Shown in pieces: positions 11,401-19,542 of a stretch of DNA of 64,000 nt. The stretch covers positions 1 to 64,000 of the forward strand of contig JAKOVW010000057.1 in NCBI GenBank assembly GCA_029781865.1. Direction: 5' to 3'. The first letter of the stretch is position 1. Each line of letters starts with the position of its first letter. The notes under the pieces were generated by a model that was given only the letters and a program-made list of their open reading frames with translations, did not search any database and had not been told where the DNA came from. The position numbers and the translations under genes were made by a program. The stretch comes from Bacteroidota bacterium. Lineage in GTDB: Bacteria; Bacteroidota; Bacteroidia; Chitinophagales; Saprospiraceae.

Positions 11401-11848
11401 TGGTAAGACAGGCCCCTACATATTCTTTGTAGGTGGTATTTGTCCCTGGACGATCCTTTAAATCCAAAAAACCTACATAACCGTTTCCGGCCGGCAAAGG
11501 CTGAGGAGGATAACCCCGCATAGTCGGATCATCTTTAAATCCACACGTATTATAGTAATCTGAAGTAGCTGAAGAAGCTTGTATCCAGTTTTTAATATGA
11601 AAAGTATCGATTTGAGCCAAACCGGTAGGACATAATTTATAGTCTTCAAATGACGGATTCGGTATTAAAGAAGAAGGCACAAAAATAGTATCCTTGATTC
11701 CTTTGCATTTACAATCCGGATCATTGAGATCGATTAATCCATCACCATCATCATCCAATCCGTTGGCACAATCCTCTACAAGCATTTGACCATGGCCAAC
11801 CCATGCATAAAGGATTAATAAATTAAAGATAATGAACCGGTTAATCAT
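8441..11848 (-). CDS. Large T9SS type B substrate with nine GCDS repeats and SprB-like domains
   Basis: 1135 residues with a signal peptide (MINRFIIFNLLILYAWVGHG). Directly after it is an Asp-rich calcium-binding motif (NGLDDDGDGLIDLNDPDC, about residues 29-46). A lectin-like or carbohydrate-binding-like region follows (about 50-270). Nine tandem repeats of about 47 residues come next (about 350-785), with pattern D-x-x-(I/V/F)-C-x-(G/N)...G.Y...L....GCDS...(L/I).L.V. Two SprB-like domains follow (SGTIKLKVNGTNGPYKYNWSNGQ; KGDILIKAINGGKPPYSYLLDG). The end is a type B sorting domain (VPNVFSPNGDNINDFF, IYDRWGNQLYERKNF, GVYVYLFVF, LSGNLTLIR). It is predicted to be displayed on or released from the surface through T9SS. 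Repeats and the calcium motif suggest an adhesin; this role is inferred. Confidence 0.9.
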   Translation of the reverse strand: MINRFIIFNLLILYAWVGHGQMLVEDCANGLDDDGDGLIDLNDPDCKCKGIKDTIFVPSSLIPNPSFEDYKLCPTGLAQIDTFHIKNWIQASSATSDYYNTCGFKDDPTMRGYPPQPLPAGNGYVGFLDLKDRPGTNTTYKEYVGACLTSSMLPGKDYTLSFWIGFGKPGGFWGPRAITTLSIFGTSVCSNLPFGNGGWSCPTAYPGWFLLTSVTASGTNKWVKVKVKIRPTRTVEAIVVGPACPRADGYYYFWCDDFILEESAKFDSIYLSVQGNPCIDSIQLSSPPTKISRINYQWYFNGIAINGATMQNYLIPKGQVGKYVLKAIDGADCELSNTFNYTIDSLTSDIKQQICKGEIFKVGDNFFTKSGNYRVVIPSANGCDSIVHLNLIVNTPGQGALDTTICENEFLDINGILYDSSGVYQVLSKTAQGCDSLSILNLTVNKIYDTPINVSICEGEHYIVGQDTFYVSGDYQLHYSSIASCDSVVTIHLVVNKDVSQKIDTAICQGQNIQAGNLTLDQTGLYSLNLTSKDGCDSIVNVNLLVNPVYFKAIDTSFCEGNQMIFGSQIYNQTGIYNLNLKTVEGCDSNMQLKLNVFPVHQFNFDKSICKGQSYLFAGKNFDSSGIYQVDLLNAFGCDSTLILNLKVLDKYDVNLDTAICDNLSIRIGNSDYTVAGNYTQQLTSIGGCDSILHINLGNYKSYQSLIDTSVCQGYSVQIGSQYYSSQGMYQIGLKTSNGCDSLITMNLKVKPVFNSRLDTVICFDGQILIDGKVYSDESDFYLKYTTVNGCDSTLAVRIRKTKRPEVTIESKSLLCFGDKSGTIKLKVNGTNGPYKYNWSNGQNTADLNQLAAGNYKVSITDSYNCMVEQDVEIVSPEKLIFLLDVKNASCMDPLKGDILIKAINGGKPPYSYLLDGRVVSFTSLKEFAEVGAHEVTVKDSNGCEVSYQLNIDPARRGDINLQPDSLSVILGDSVYLEVFLNNIDSIANVTWSGPGYISCKNCLSTSVFINSFGGDFKVVITDNNGCIYEESIYVKSKQNFYVPNVFSPNGDNINDFFNLITDRSIDNIEELHIYDRWGNQLYERKNFPPNGVEGAWNGEANSQKALPGVYVYLFVFKDKAGINHQLSGNLTLIR

Positions 11849-11880
11849 TACAAATGGTGACGAGCCCTATGGAGAGCATA

Positions 11881-11888
11881 CAAATATA
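11881..11888 (-). promoter_or_regulatory. TAnnTTTG -7 promoter box
   Basis: CAAATATA on the plus strand reads TATATTTG on the minus strand, a perfect match, 33 bases before the start codon of the 1135-residue T9SS substrate. A second perfect box at 12009 faces the other way, so this is a divergent promoter region. Confidence 0.6.
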
Positions 11889-12008
11889 AGCCAAATGGAC
11901 TATAGTCATTAGCGTAAAAACCTCCAAAACGAAAATACAGAAGTCGTATTGAATCCATCACAAGCTACTGGAGCGAAAAGTCAGAACGTCTTGTGACTGA
12001 TGCTTTTC

Positions 12009-12016
12009 TATATTTG
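12009..12016 (+). promoter_or_regulatory. TAnnTTTG -7 promoter box
   Basis: TATATTTG lies 10 bases before the ATG at 12027. The in-frame alternative start near 12000 would lie upstream of this box, so the box decides the start of the DUF486 gene and implies a very short leader. Confidence 0.6.
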
Positions 12017-12026
12017 CAGAAAATCT

Positions 12027-12398
12027 ATGACCAGATATCTGCCAACCATATTACTTCTCCTCTTGGCAAATGTATTTATGACATTAGCCTGGTACGGACA
12101 TCTGAAATTCAAAGAATACAGTTGGGGACAATCTTTGAATCTATTCCATTTTATCCTGATCAGTTGGGGAATTGCATTTTTTGAATATTGCATCCAGGTA
12201 CCGGCTAACCGAATGGGATTTATTGGCATAAACGGACCTTATACACTCATTCAATTGAAAATCATACAGGAAGTAATCACATTGATTGTATTTTTTGCTT
12301 TTGCTTTTATTGCCTTCAAGCAAGAAACTTTCCGACTTAATCATTTTATTAGTGCCATTTGTTTAGTCTTCGCTGTTTACTTTGCTTTTAAGAAATAA
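12027..12398 (+). CDS. DMT/DUF486 family small membrane protein
   Basis: 123 residues, starting MTRYLPTILLLLLANVFMTLAWYGHLK. There are four predicted transmembrane segments (about 5-22, 36-53, 76-97 and 103-120). The segments AWYGHLKFK, SWGIAFFEYCIQVPANR and PYTLIQLKIIQEVITL are characteristic of the DUF486 (DMT superfamily-related) family, whose usual length is 110-120 residues. Function is unknown; a small-molecule exporter is suggested by the fold family only. The start was chosen from the promoter box at 12009. The gene ends 18 bases before priA and is probably co-transcribed with it. Confidence 0.85.
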   Translation: MTRYLPTILLLLLANVFMTLAWYGHLKFKEYSWGQSLNLFHFILISWGIAFFEYCIQVPANRMGFIGINGPYTLIQLKIIQEVITLIVFFAFAFIAFKQETFRLNHFISAICLVFAVYFAFKK

Positions 12399-12416
12399 TT
12401 CTTGAAAGTCACGACA

Positions 12417-14870
12417 ATGAATTTAAACCCATCGAAGAAATATGTAGAAGTTATTTTGCCACTTGCCCTGGCAGGTTCTTTTACCTATGAAGTCCCGGAA
12501 GAATTGTTGAATCAAATTCAAATAGGCATCCGGGTCGAAGTCGAATTTGGAAAAAGGAAACACTATGCAGCGCTGATAAAAGCCATCCATGATACAACCC
12601 ATTGGTCTAATCCTAAGCCTGTACTTGCGATCATTGATGATAAACCGCTGGTACATCATATTCAAATTGAGTTCTGGGAGTGGATGAGCCAGTATTATCT
12701 CTGCCATATCGGAGAAGTTATGGCTGCTGCATTGCCTTCAGCATTCAAACTGGAAAGCGAAACAAATCTGATTGGATTACTTGAACCCGAACAATTTCCG
12801 GAGGGTCTTGACGATGACGAATACCTTATCCTGGAAGCCCTTGACCTACGAAAAGAAATCAGCGTTTTTGAAGTTCAGAATATTCTGCAACGCAAGTCCG
12901 TATTGAAACTCATCAAACGAATGATCGAGAATAAATGGATTGCGAGCAAAGAGAAACTTGAAGAACGAAGCACTGTTCCAACTACAACATGGATCAGATT
13001 GGCCGAGCATATTCAATCCAGCAAAGAATTGTTTAACTCAATGCTCGATCTGGTCCAACGTTCTGAAAAACAAACGCGTTCATTATTACTTTATCTTCAA
13101 CTCAAAAAAGATTACTCCTGGATCAAAAAAAAGGAATTACAAAAACTCAGCAAAACAGAAACTGCTGTAACGGATGCCTTAATTAAAAAACAAATTTATG
13201 AGGAAATTATACTGGATAAATATGAGTATCCAAATCAATCCAAAGAGTTGATTGAGATTCAACTAAATGCTGAACAGGAAAGCAGTTATGAAGAAATTAA
13301 AAAATGTTTGAGCAATCAACAAACCGTCCTGTTGCACGGAATTACCGGAAGCGGTAAAACAATGATGTATCTCAAAATCATTCAGGAAACATTACTGCAA
13401 GGCAAACAAATTTTATATCTCGTTCCTGAAATTGCGTTAACCAGTCAATTGGTAATGCGTATCAAGCAATACCTCGGTGATGATTTACTGGAATATCATT
13501 CTGAGCTAAGTATGAAATCCAAAGAAGCGGTTTGGAATGCCGCATTAAAGCTAAACAGGGTATTCATTGGCGCCAGGTCATCTATATTTCTGCCGTTTTA
13601 CAATCTCGGATTAATACTGGTGGATGAAGAACACGATGCCTCATACAAACAAACAGATCCGGCACCCAGATATAATGCCAGAGATTCCGCTATAGTTTTG
13701 GCCAAAGCGTTTAAAGCAAAAGTGCTTTTAGGCACTGCTACTCCATCCATAGAATCCTATTACAATGCACAGCAAGGCAAATATGGATTAAGTATATTAA
13801 ATACGCGATATGGAGATAGCGAATTGCCAAAAATTGAAACCATTTCGATGAAAGAAGCCCAGCAATTTGGAAAGCTGAAAGGATATTTCACACAACAAAT
13901 GCTGGATGAAATTCAAAATCAGCTGGATCTTCAGAAACAAGTTATCATTTTTAGAAACCGCAGAGGCTATAGCCCATTATTACAATGCAGTAATTGCAAT
14001 TGGGAATCTACCTGTGACCGTTGCGATATTCGCATGACCATTCACAAACATCAATTAAAATTAAAATGTCATATCTGTGGAAATCACAGACCTATTCCGG
14101 AACGATGTCCAAATTGTGGTCAATTTACTTTGAAAGAACTTGGATTTGGCACAGAAAAGATTGAAGAAGAATTACAGGCTTTCTTTCCGGATATCAAAAT
14201 ACACCGGTTGGATCTGGACATTGCACGCAGCCGGAAAATGCAACAAACCATTATCGAAGATTTCCAGGATAAAGAAATTGATGTATTGGTGGGGACTCAA
14301 ATGGTGACCAAGGGATTAGATTTTGAACATGTAGGATTAGTCGGTATCATGCAAGCAGACCAGATTTTGTTTTATCCGGATTTCAGGTCCCAGGAACGGG
14401 CATTTCAACTGTTTACACAAGTAAGTGGACGTGCAGGCAGAAGAAAAGACAAAGGAAAAGTGCTGATACAAGGATATAATATTTATCATCCTGTCATTTC
14501 CGATGTTATCAATCATGACTATACCGCTTTTTATGATCGCGAATTATTTGAACGAAAGAAATTCAATTATCCTCCATATGTCCGTTTGATAAAAATTCAG
14601 ATGCTGCATTTAAAAATCGATGTTCTGGATGAAGGCATTAAAAAATTTGCAGACGAATTAAAAAAAATATATGGGAAAAGAATATTAGGACCGGCAGAAC
14701 CGCATGTATCAAGAATTAAAGGTTCATACATCCGTGAACTATTAATTAAAATAGAAAAAGACGCAGATATACTCACTAAAGTTAAAATGGACATTATGAG
14801 ATTGACGCAAGAATTAAAGAGTCATAAACCCTATTCCAGTATCAGGATTCAAATCGATGTGGATCCCTGA
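12417..14870 (+). CDS. priA: Primosomal protein N' (replication restart helicase PriA)
   Basis: 817 residues from the ATG at 12417 (MNLNPSKKYVEVILPLAL). An in-frame TTG at 12402 adds only five residues and is less likely. PriA is a 3'-5' superfamily 2 DNA helicase that reloads the replisome at stalled forks. Visible features are: the N-terminal 3'BD domain (ALAGSFTYEVPEEL); Walker A GITGSGKT; Walker B/motif II DEEHD; motif III GTATPS; a zinc-binding insertion with eight Cys (CSNCNWESTCDRC...CHICG...CPNCG); motif V GTQMVTKGLDF; and motif VI QVSGRAGR. Length and order of motifs are normal for the Bacteroidota form. It acts in the cytoplasm on forked DNA with the primosome. Confidence 0.97.
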   Translation: MNLNPSKKYVEVILPLALAGSFTYEVPEELLNQIQIGIRVEVEFGKRKHYAALIKAIHDTTHWSNPKPVLAIIDDKPLVHHIQIEFWEWMSQYYLCHIGEVMAAALPSAFKLESETNLIGLLEPEQFPEGLDDDEYLILEALDLRKEISVFEVQNILQRKSVLKLIKRMIENKWIASKEKLEERSTVPTTTWIRLAEHIQSSKELFNSMLDLVQRSEKQTRSLLLYLQLKKDYSWIKKKELQKLSKTETAVTDALIKKQIYEEIILDKYEYPNQSKELIEIQLNAEQESSYEEIKKCLSNQQTVLLHGITGSGKTMMYLKIIQETLLQGKQILYLVPEIALTSQLVMRIKQYLGDDLLEYHSELSMKSKEAVWNAALKLNRVFIGARSSIFLPFYNLGLILVDEEHDASYKQTDPAPRYNARDSAIVLAKAFKAKVLLGTATPSIESYYNAQQGKYGLSILNTRYGDSELPKIETISMKEAQQFGKLKGYFTQQMLDEIQNQLDLQKQVIIFRNRRGYSPLLQCSNCNWESTCDRCDIRMTIHKHQLKLKCHICGNHRPIPERCPNCGQFTLKELGFGTEKIEEELQAFFPDIKIHRLDLDIARSRKMQQTIIEDFQDKEIDVLVGTQMVTKGLDFEHVGLVGIMQADQILFYPDFRSQERAFQLFTQVSGRAGRRKDKGKVLIQGYNIYHPVISDVINHDYTAFYDRELFERKKFNYPPYVRLIKIQMLHLKIDVLDEGIKKFADELKKIYGKRILGPAEPHVSRIKGSYIRELLIKIEKDADILTKVKMDIMRLTQELKSHKPYSSIRIQIDVDP

Positions 14871-15015
14871 GAAAGAAGTTATGGTTGAATTCAGATTAAT
14901 ACAGTGATTTGCAACTAACCGGAATGGAAATGGTTAAAGATGTATTAATCCTTTATAAATTTTTATTTATTGGCACTTATACAAAAAAATTACTGCGTTG
15001 ATTCCTGAACCAAAC

Positions 15016-15023
15016 TATCTTTG
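15016..15023 (+). promoter_or_regulatory. TAnnTTTG -7 promoter box of the tRNA-Ala unit
   Basis: TATCTTTG, a perfect match, lies 78 bases before the mature tRNA 5' end. A TTG at 14998-15000 is a plausible -33 element. It probably drives the tRNA and the LysM gene behind it. Confidence 0.55.
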
Positions 15024-15100
15024 CAAGCAAGCTTTTACACACGTAAAACCATGTTCATACACACACATGACCACTCTCAAACTCACACTCACTTCAGATT

Positions 15101-15174
15101 GGGGATGTAGCTCAGTTGGCTAGAGCACTTGCATGGCATGCAAGGGGTCAGGGGTTCGAGTCCCCTTATCTCCA
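15101..15174 (+). tRNA. tRNA-Ala (anticodon GGC)
   Basis: A complete 74-base cloverleaf. The acceptor strand GGGGATG pairs with TATCTCC (with G-U pairs). The D arm is GCTCAGTTGGCTAGAGC, the anticodon stem is CTTGC/GCAAG with loop ATGGCAT, and the T arm is AGGGG-TTCGAGT-CCCCT, followed by discriminator A. The anticodon is GGC, reading GCC and GCU alanine codons. CCA is not encoded and must be added; a CCA-adding enzyme gene lies at 23746-25179. The reading frame of the following LysM gene can be extended back through this tRNA, which shows that the extension is not real. Confidence 0.96.
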
Positions 15175-15228
15175 CTTCATTTTGAGAATAAACTGTCACA
15201 ATCTTTTTTCACCTATAAATTAATTATT

Positions 15229-15609
15229 ATGAGTTTACAAGATAAATACCGCGAAGTGCTCAACCTGGGTGAGCAATTGGGAATCAAAGACGGTTTTGTC
15301 AATGAGGAAGCAGGAATGCTTAAAATTGGCGGTTTGGCAGAGGATCAATACCAAAAAGATCAACTTTGGGACCTGATTAAAGAAATTGGTGGCAGCAGTC
15401 CATCTGACCTAATAGCAGATATTAAGGTCGCCAATACGGACTACTATACCAAGCATACCGTAAAATCAGGTGAAAGCCTGAGCAAAATTGCCAAACATTA
15501 TTACAAAGATGCTTCCAAATACCCAAGGATATTTGAAGCCAACACAGACATCCTTAAAAATCCGGATCTCATTCATCCGGGTCAGGTATTGACTATTCCA
15601 AATGCCTGA
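15229..15609 (+). CDS. BON/LysM domain protein, Kbp (YgaU)-like
   Basis: 126 residues from the ATG at 15229 (MSLQDKYREVLNLGEQLG). The N-terminal part (about 1-70) resembles a BON-like domain. The C-terminal part (about 75-126) is a LysM domain: HTVKSGESLSKIAKHYY, FEANTDILKNPDLIHPGQVLTIP. Order, length and the LysM sequence match the cytoplasmic potassium-binding protein Kbp/YgaU of Enterobacteria, so binding of K+ is possible by homology. There is no signal peptide, which fits a cytoplasmic location rather than a peptidoglycan-binding role. Longer in-frame starts would overlap the tRNA gene and are rejected. A strong terminator follows. Confidence 0.88.
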   Translation: MSLQDKYREVLNLGEQLGIKDGFVNEEAGMLKIGGLAEDQYQKDQLWDLIKEIGGSSPSDLIADIKVANTDYYTKHTVKSGESLSKIAKHYYKDASKYPRIFEANTDILKNPDLIHPGQVLTIPNA

Positions 15610-15625
15610 TTTTAAAAGATTCAAC

Positions 15626-15656
15626 TAAAAAGGCTGCTTTATTGGCAGCCTTTTTT
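15626..15656 (+). terminator. Rho-independent terminator after the LysM gene
   Basis: A hairpin AAGGCTGC-TTTATTG-GCAGCCTT followed by a T run, 17 bases after the stop codon at 15609. The 5' A run pairs with the T run, as is usual for intrinsic terminators. Confidence 0.85.
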
Positions 15657-15930
15657 ATTTCAAAAATTGAATCCGTAAGGATTAAGTTAACTAACCTGGA
15701 ATCCGAAGGACAGACCAAATATTAAATGACCCAAATTCCCGGAATACGCATTCTCAATCCCTTTAAATCCCTGATTCTTAGGGAATCCGAGGGCCAATTC
15801 TCAATTTAATAAAATATATATATATTTTATGTACATTTGACCCCGAAATTGATTTTTCAGCATTTAAGTGGCGCCTGACATATCATTTTTCAAATTATTT
15901 GCGATTAAACTTTATTAGACCGAATACATT
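15657..15930. other. Intergenic region before exbB
   Basis: About 270 bases without a credible ORF. It holds an AT-alternating tract (TATATATATATATTTTAT, near 15814-15831) and one perfect promoter box at 15832-15839. Several imperfect copies of a GGGAATCCGAGG-like motif occur between 15690 and 15795; no clear structure was made out. Confidence 0.5.
15832..15839 (+). promoter_or_regulatory. TAnnTTTG -7 promoter box for exbB-exbD
   Basis: TACATTTG, a perfect consensus match, lies 92 bases before the exbB start, giving a leader of about 85 bases. Confidence 0.55.
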
Positions 15931-16620
15931 ATGCTTTTATATTCCATTTTAATGGTGGCTAAAACCACCGAACCAATTGCAGAAGAGACCAGGCAGAGTA
16001 TCATTGACATTATCTTGTCCAGTGGCCCGATAGGAGTTGGCATTATATCCATTCAGATCGTGCTGTCCTTTGTAGCCGTCTATTTATTCATTGAGCGTTA
16101 CCTCAGCTTTAAATCACTTGCCAAAGAAGACGAAAGGGTAATGCAAAATCTAAGGGCCAATATTGGAAGTGGTAACATTCAAACCATTCAAAGTATTTGC
16201 GCGAATAGCGAAACTCCATTGGCCAGAATGGTTGAAAAAGGATTATCCAGATTAGGACGGCCGATGCCTGAAATTGAATCTGCAATTGAAAACGTAGGTC
16301 GCGTGGAAACCTTCCGTCTCGAAAAGAAGGTTACTTATTTATCTCTTATTGCACGTATTGCTCCTATGTTTGGATTCTTAGGAACCATTATGGGGGTTAT
16401 CAAAATATTTTATGACATTTCTCTGACAGACAATCTTTCAGTTGGCGTCATTTCGGGAGGACTTTATACCAAAATGCTTACCTCAGCCGGCGGATTGCTG
16501 GTGGGTATAATTGCTTTTCTCGGATATTACTTCCTCACGATGATGCTGGATGAACTGGTCAACAAATTAGAAAAAAGAAGTATCGAGTTTATGGATCTTC
16601 TGCATGCACCTGTTAGATAA
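15931..16620 (+). CDS. exbB: MotA/TolQ/ExbB proton channel family protein
   Basis: 229 residues. Three transmembrane segments are visible (about 27-52, 133-160 and 180-205), as in ExbB/TolQ. Family-typical stretches are: SSGPIGVGIISIQIVLSFVAVYLFIERYLS; the cytoplasmic helix region LARMVEKGLSRLGRP; and LIARIAPMFGFLGTIMGVIKIF with SAGGLLVGIIAFLGYY. It forms the proton-driven inner-membrane motor with ExbD that energises TonB-dependent outer-membrane transport or related systems. exbD follows after 18 bases. A later ATG (MVAKTTEP) at residue 8 is a possible alternative start. Whether it works with TonB, Tol or a gliding-type system cannot be told from sequence. Confidence 0.93.
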   Translation: MLLYSILMVAKTTEPIAEETRQSIIDIILSSGPIGVGIISIQIVLSFVAVYLFIERYLSFKSLAKEDERVMQNLRANIGSGNIQTIQSICANSETPLARMVEKGLSRLGRPMPEIESAIENVGRVETFRLEKKVTYLSLIARIAPMFGFLGTIMGVIKIFYDISLTDNLSVGVISGGLYTKMLTSAGGLLVGIIAFLGYYFLTMMLDELVNKLEKRSIEFMDLLHAPVR

Positions 16621-16638
16621 TCTCTTTAAGCATTTTAT

Positions 16639-17037
16639 ATGAATATACGCGGCAGAAGAAGAGAAGGAGCTGAATTAAGCGTTGAGTCTCTGAATGATAT
16701 CATGTTCTTTTTGCTATTATTCTTTCTCATCGTTTCTACTTTGGCCAATCCCAATGTCATTAAACTTTTATTGCCATCGTCCAAACAAAACGAGCAAACT
16801 TCTACTAAACCGATCAGCATATCGGTGACTGCCGACAAGCGTTATTATGTGGAAAAAGAAGAAGTTCCATATGCTCAATTGGAATCCAAACTAAAAAGCT
16901 ATATGACCAAAGTACCGGAACTCACTTGTGTCATACGTATGGATCAAAGCCTTACCGTTCAGGATCTGGTTGGTGTACTTCAGATTGGAGTCAACCTGAA
17001 AGTCAAGATGGTACTTGCTACGGAACAGGCCAAGTGA
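16639..17037 (+). CDS. exbD: Biopolymer transport protein ExbD/TolR
   Basis: 132 residues with the ExbD layout. A short cytoplasmic N-terminus (MNIRGRRREGAELSVESLND) leads into one transmembrane helix (IMFFLLLFFLIVSTLANP, about 21-38). The conserved Asp is present just before the helix (SLNDIMFF), as needed for proton coupling. A periplasmic domain of about 90 residues follows (PISISVTADKRYYVEKEEVPYAQL ... VVGVLQIGVNLKVKMVLAT-like end). It pairs with the ExbB-like channel encoded 18 bases upstream. The protein is at the normal family length. Confidence 0.92.
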   Translation: MNIRGRRREGAELSVESLNDIMFFLLLFFLIVSTLANPNVIKLLLPSSKQNEQTSTKPISISVTADKRYYVEKEEVPYAQLESKLKSYMTKVPELTCVIRMDQSLTVQDLVGVLQIGVNLKVKMVLATEQAK

Positions 17038-17505
17038 TCTGAAAGCCTGATCAATTTTAGCTTTCTTGTTGAATTTTATTGTCTATATTGATTTTTGCAA
17101 CAATATCATTTGACCAATGATATATACTTATCCCTAAATCAATTTCTCCAAATAATTACTAATTAGTTTAATTCGTTCTCCAGATTTGATATTTCATCAA
17201 ATAGGAATCCAGTTTGTTTTTCAAATTCGATTACAGATGTTTGCAGGATCTGCAAATCAATCAAGGATCATTATTGATATCTGATTGTGAACAAATGCCA
17301 GATGGAATTTCATTTTTACAACACCGCATACATATATTTTCCTCATCTTTTAACCAAGGAATAAATCAATATTTAATTCAGCATTCTGTTTTTTCAGATA
17401 GCTTTTATGTTCTATTCCGGAAGAACTACGGCTTACAGTGTATCATGAATATATTCTGTTACCAATTAAATTCCTTCGACTATATTTAAGCTTCAAAACA
17501 AAACC
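17038..17505. other. Intergenic region after exbD, no credible gene
   Basis: 468 bases. A weak hairpin GAAAGC...GCTTTC followed by TTGTTG (17040-17071) may end the exbB-exbD transcript. A 91-codon open frame at 17214-17489 starts only with TTG, has no signal, no family motif and no ribosome-binding site; it is not called. A TATATTTA near-match to the promoter box lies about 20 bases before the permease gene. Confidence 0.45.
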
Positions 17506-18960
17506 ATGAAAAACAAACTTAGTCTCCTCGATGCAATATTGATCGTTTCCGGCTCAATGATTGGCTCTGGTATATTCCGGGTAAGTGCAGACATGGCCAG
17601 AACTGTTGGAGGCCCGGGTTGGCTACTATTGATTTGGGGATTAGCCGGCGTTATTACTGTCCTTGGTGCACTTAGCCTCGGAGAACTGGCTTCAATGTTT
17701 CCCAAAGCCGGAGGCCCTTATGTGTTTCTGAAAGAAGCATTTAATCCATTAACCGGATTCCTTTATGGATGGACTATTTTTCTGGTGGTTCAATGCGGAA
17801 CAATAGCTGCTGTTGCAGTAGCCTTTGCCTCTTATTTTGGAGAATTGGTTCCCATGTTTAATGAAGATCATGTGGTTTTGAATTTAGGCTTCATCAGTAT
17901 TAAATCAACTCAACTATTGGGAATATTTATCATTGGTTTGCTCACATACCTGAATAGCCGTGGACTTCAATATGGTAAATTCATTTTGCGCTTATTTACA
18001 TTTGCCAAATTGTTTTCATTGCTCGGCCTGGTGATACTGGGCATTATCATTTTTGGAAACTGGGAAATATTTCAAAACAACTGGAACCATTTTTGGTCCT
18101 TAAGTCCGAGCTACACAACAGATATCGATGGAAAATACATTTTGAAAACATTAACGGGTGTTGCTTTATGGTCGGCCATTGGTGCAGCCTTAGTAGGATC
18201 CTTGTTTTCATGCGACGCCTGGAATAATGTAACCTTTATTGCGGGTGAAATAGAAGAGCCTCATAAAAACTTACCGAAAAGTTTATTCATTGGAGTAATG
18301 ATTGTGGTATTACTTTATATACTTGCCAATGTTGCCTATTTGTTTTTACTACCCTTCTATGGAAATCCGGCGGGAACAGATGTCATGAGCAGAGGTATAC
18401 AATTCGCAACTGACAATCGGGTCGCCACCGCAGCCGCATCAATGATGTTTGGGAATACTGCTATTATCATCATGGCCGTATTAATTATGGTGTCTACTTT
18501 CGGCTGCAACAACAGTATTATTTTTTCAAGCGCCAGAGTTTATCAGGCTATGGCTTTGGATGGCTTGTTTTTTAAAAGCATGCGTGACAATAATAAATTC
18601 GGAGTACCCGGAAATGCCCTTTGGATACAATTCATATGGGCTTCGATACTCTGCTTGTCCGGCAAATATGGAAATTTGTTGGATTATGTAATGTTTGCTG
18701 TAATGTTTTTTGCCATCATCACGATAGTTGGATTATTTAAATTGAGAAAAGACAAACCTGAACTGGACAGGCCATACAAAGCATGGGGATATCCAATAGT
18801 GCCTGGCTTGTATATTTTTCTGGCGATTTTGTTTTGCATTAATCTGTTGATTGAAAAACCGATGTATTCGTTTCCCGGATTATTTATAGTTGCAATGGGT
18901 ATACCGGTCTATTATTTCTGGAGAAATAAAGGAATTGAAATAGTTGAAGATAAAAAATAA
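17506..18960 (+). CDS. APC-superfamily amino-acid permease (LAT-like)
   Basis: 484 residues, 12 predicted transmembrane segments. The first helix has the APC signature LLDAILIVSGSMIGSGIFRVSADMA, with the unwound GSGIF substrate motif. The stretch GELASMFPKAGGPYVFLKEAFN and the later FSCDAWNNVTFIAGEIEEPHKNLP are typical of the LAT/y+LAT-like branch of the APC family. It is likely to import or exchange amino acids at the inner membrane; the substrate cannot be told. The start ATG at 17506 gives a short N-terminal tail before TM1, as expected. The GNAT gene follows 54 bases downstream of the stop in the same direction. Confidence 0.92.
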   Translation: MKNKLSLLDAILIVSGSMIGSGIFRVSADMARTVGGPGWLLLIWGLAGVITVLGALSLGELASMFPKAGGPYVFLKEAFNPLTGFLYGWTIFLVVQCGTIAAVAVAFASYFGELVPMFNEDHVVLNLGFISIKSTQLLGIFIIGLLTYLNSRGLQYGKFILRLFTFAKLFSLLGLVILGIIIFGNWEIFQNNWNHFWSLSPSYTTDIDGKYILKTLTGVALWSAIGAALVGSLFSCDAWNNVTFIAGEIEEPHKNLPKSLFIGVMIVVLLYILANVAYLFLLPFYGNPAGTDVMSRGIQFATDNRVATAAASMMFGNTAIIIMAVLIMVSTFGCNNSIIFSSARVYQAMALDGLFFKSMRDNNKFGVPGNALWIQFIWASILCLSGKYGNLLDYVMFAVMFFAIITIVGLFKLRKDKPELDRPYKAWGYPIVPGLYIFLAILFCINLLIEKPMYSFPGLFIVAMGIPVYYFWRNKGIEIVEDKK

Positions 18961-19014
18961 TGAACCCGGAGGTCACCAGACTTGCAATTTGATCTACTTA
19001 AAACTGAAGTAGAA

Positions 19015-19542
19015 ATGTTGGATCATTTAACATTACAACCGATTAACGCGGACGAACTTGATGTGCTCCAAGAAATTTCACTACAGACCTTTTACGATGC
19101 TTTTTATCATCTCAATACACCAAAGTTCTTTAATGAATATACAGATCGTGCATTTTCAAAAATACAATTGAAATCCGAACTTCAGAATCCGGATTCCCAA
19201 TTTTATTTCTTAAAATCTCAAACCCAAACTTTTGGTTACTTCAAATTAAATTACCATTCAGCACAAACAGATATTCGCGACTCCAACTCTTTAGAAATTG
19301 AACGAATTTATATATTGAAAGAGTTTCAAAATTTGCATTTAGGATCTTACTTACTGGACAGAATAAAAGAAATGGCTACCAAAAAAAATCTAGAATACAT
19401 TTGGTTAGGTGTTTGGGAGCACAATACTCAGGCTATTCGATTCTATGAACGAAATGGTTTTCGGATCTTTGGCTCGCATGACTTTTATATGGGCAGCGAA
19501 TTACAAACCGATTTATTAATGCGGTGGGATGTTCATGAATAG
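19015..19542 (+). CDS. GNAT family N-acetyltransferase
   Basis: 175 residues from the ATG at 19015 (MLDHLTLQPINADELD); an upstream TTG at 18982 would add 11 unsupported residues. The GNAT fold is shown by the N-terminal strand LTLQPINADELDVLQEIS, the motif A region IERIYILKEFQNLHLGSYLLDRIKEMA (acetyl-CoA binding loop Q-N-L-H-L-G-S in place of Q/R-x-x-G-x-G/A), and the motif B region LGVWEHNTQAIRFYERNGF. This last element is typical of small-molecule or protein N-acetyltransferases close to the RimI/PaiA-type group. The acceptor substrate is unknown. It acts in the cytoplasm. Confidence 0.9.
   Translation: MLDHLTLQPINADELDVLQEISLQTFYDAFYHLNTPKFFNEYTDRAFSKIQLKSELQNPDSQFYFLKSQTQTFGYFKLNYHSAQTDIRDSNSLEIERIYILKEFQNLHLGSYLLDRIKEMATKKNLEYIWLGVWEHNTQAIRFYERNGFRIFGSHDFYMGSELQTDLLMRWDVHE

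Noticed and set aside
15133-15228. Upstream extension of the LysM reading frame (start at 15133).
   Set aside because: It runs through the tRNA-Ala gene; family length and the ATG at 15229 fit much better.
17214-17489. 91-codon open frame between exbD and the permease.
   Set aside because: TTG start only, no ribosome-binding site, no recognisable family, composition like non-coding AT-rich DNA.
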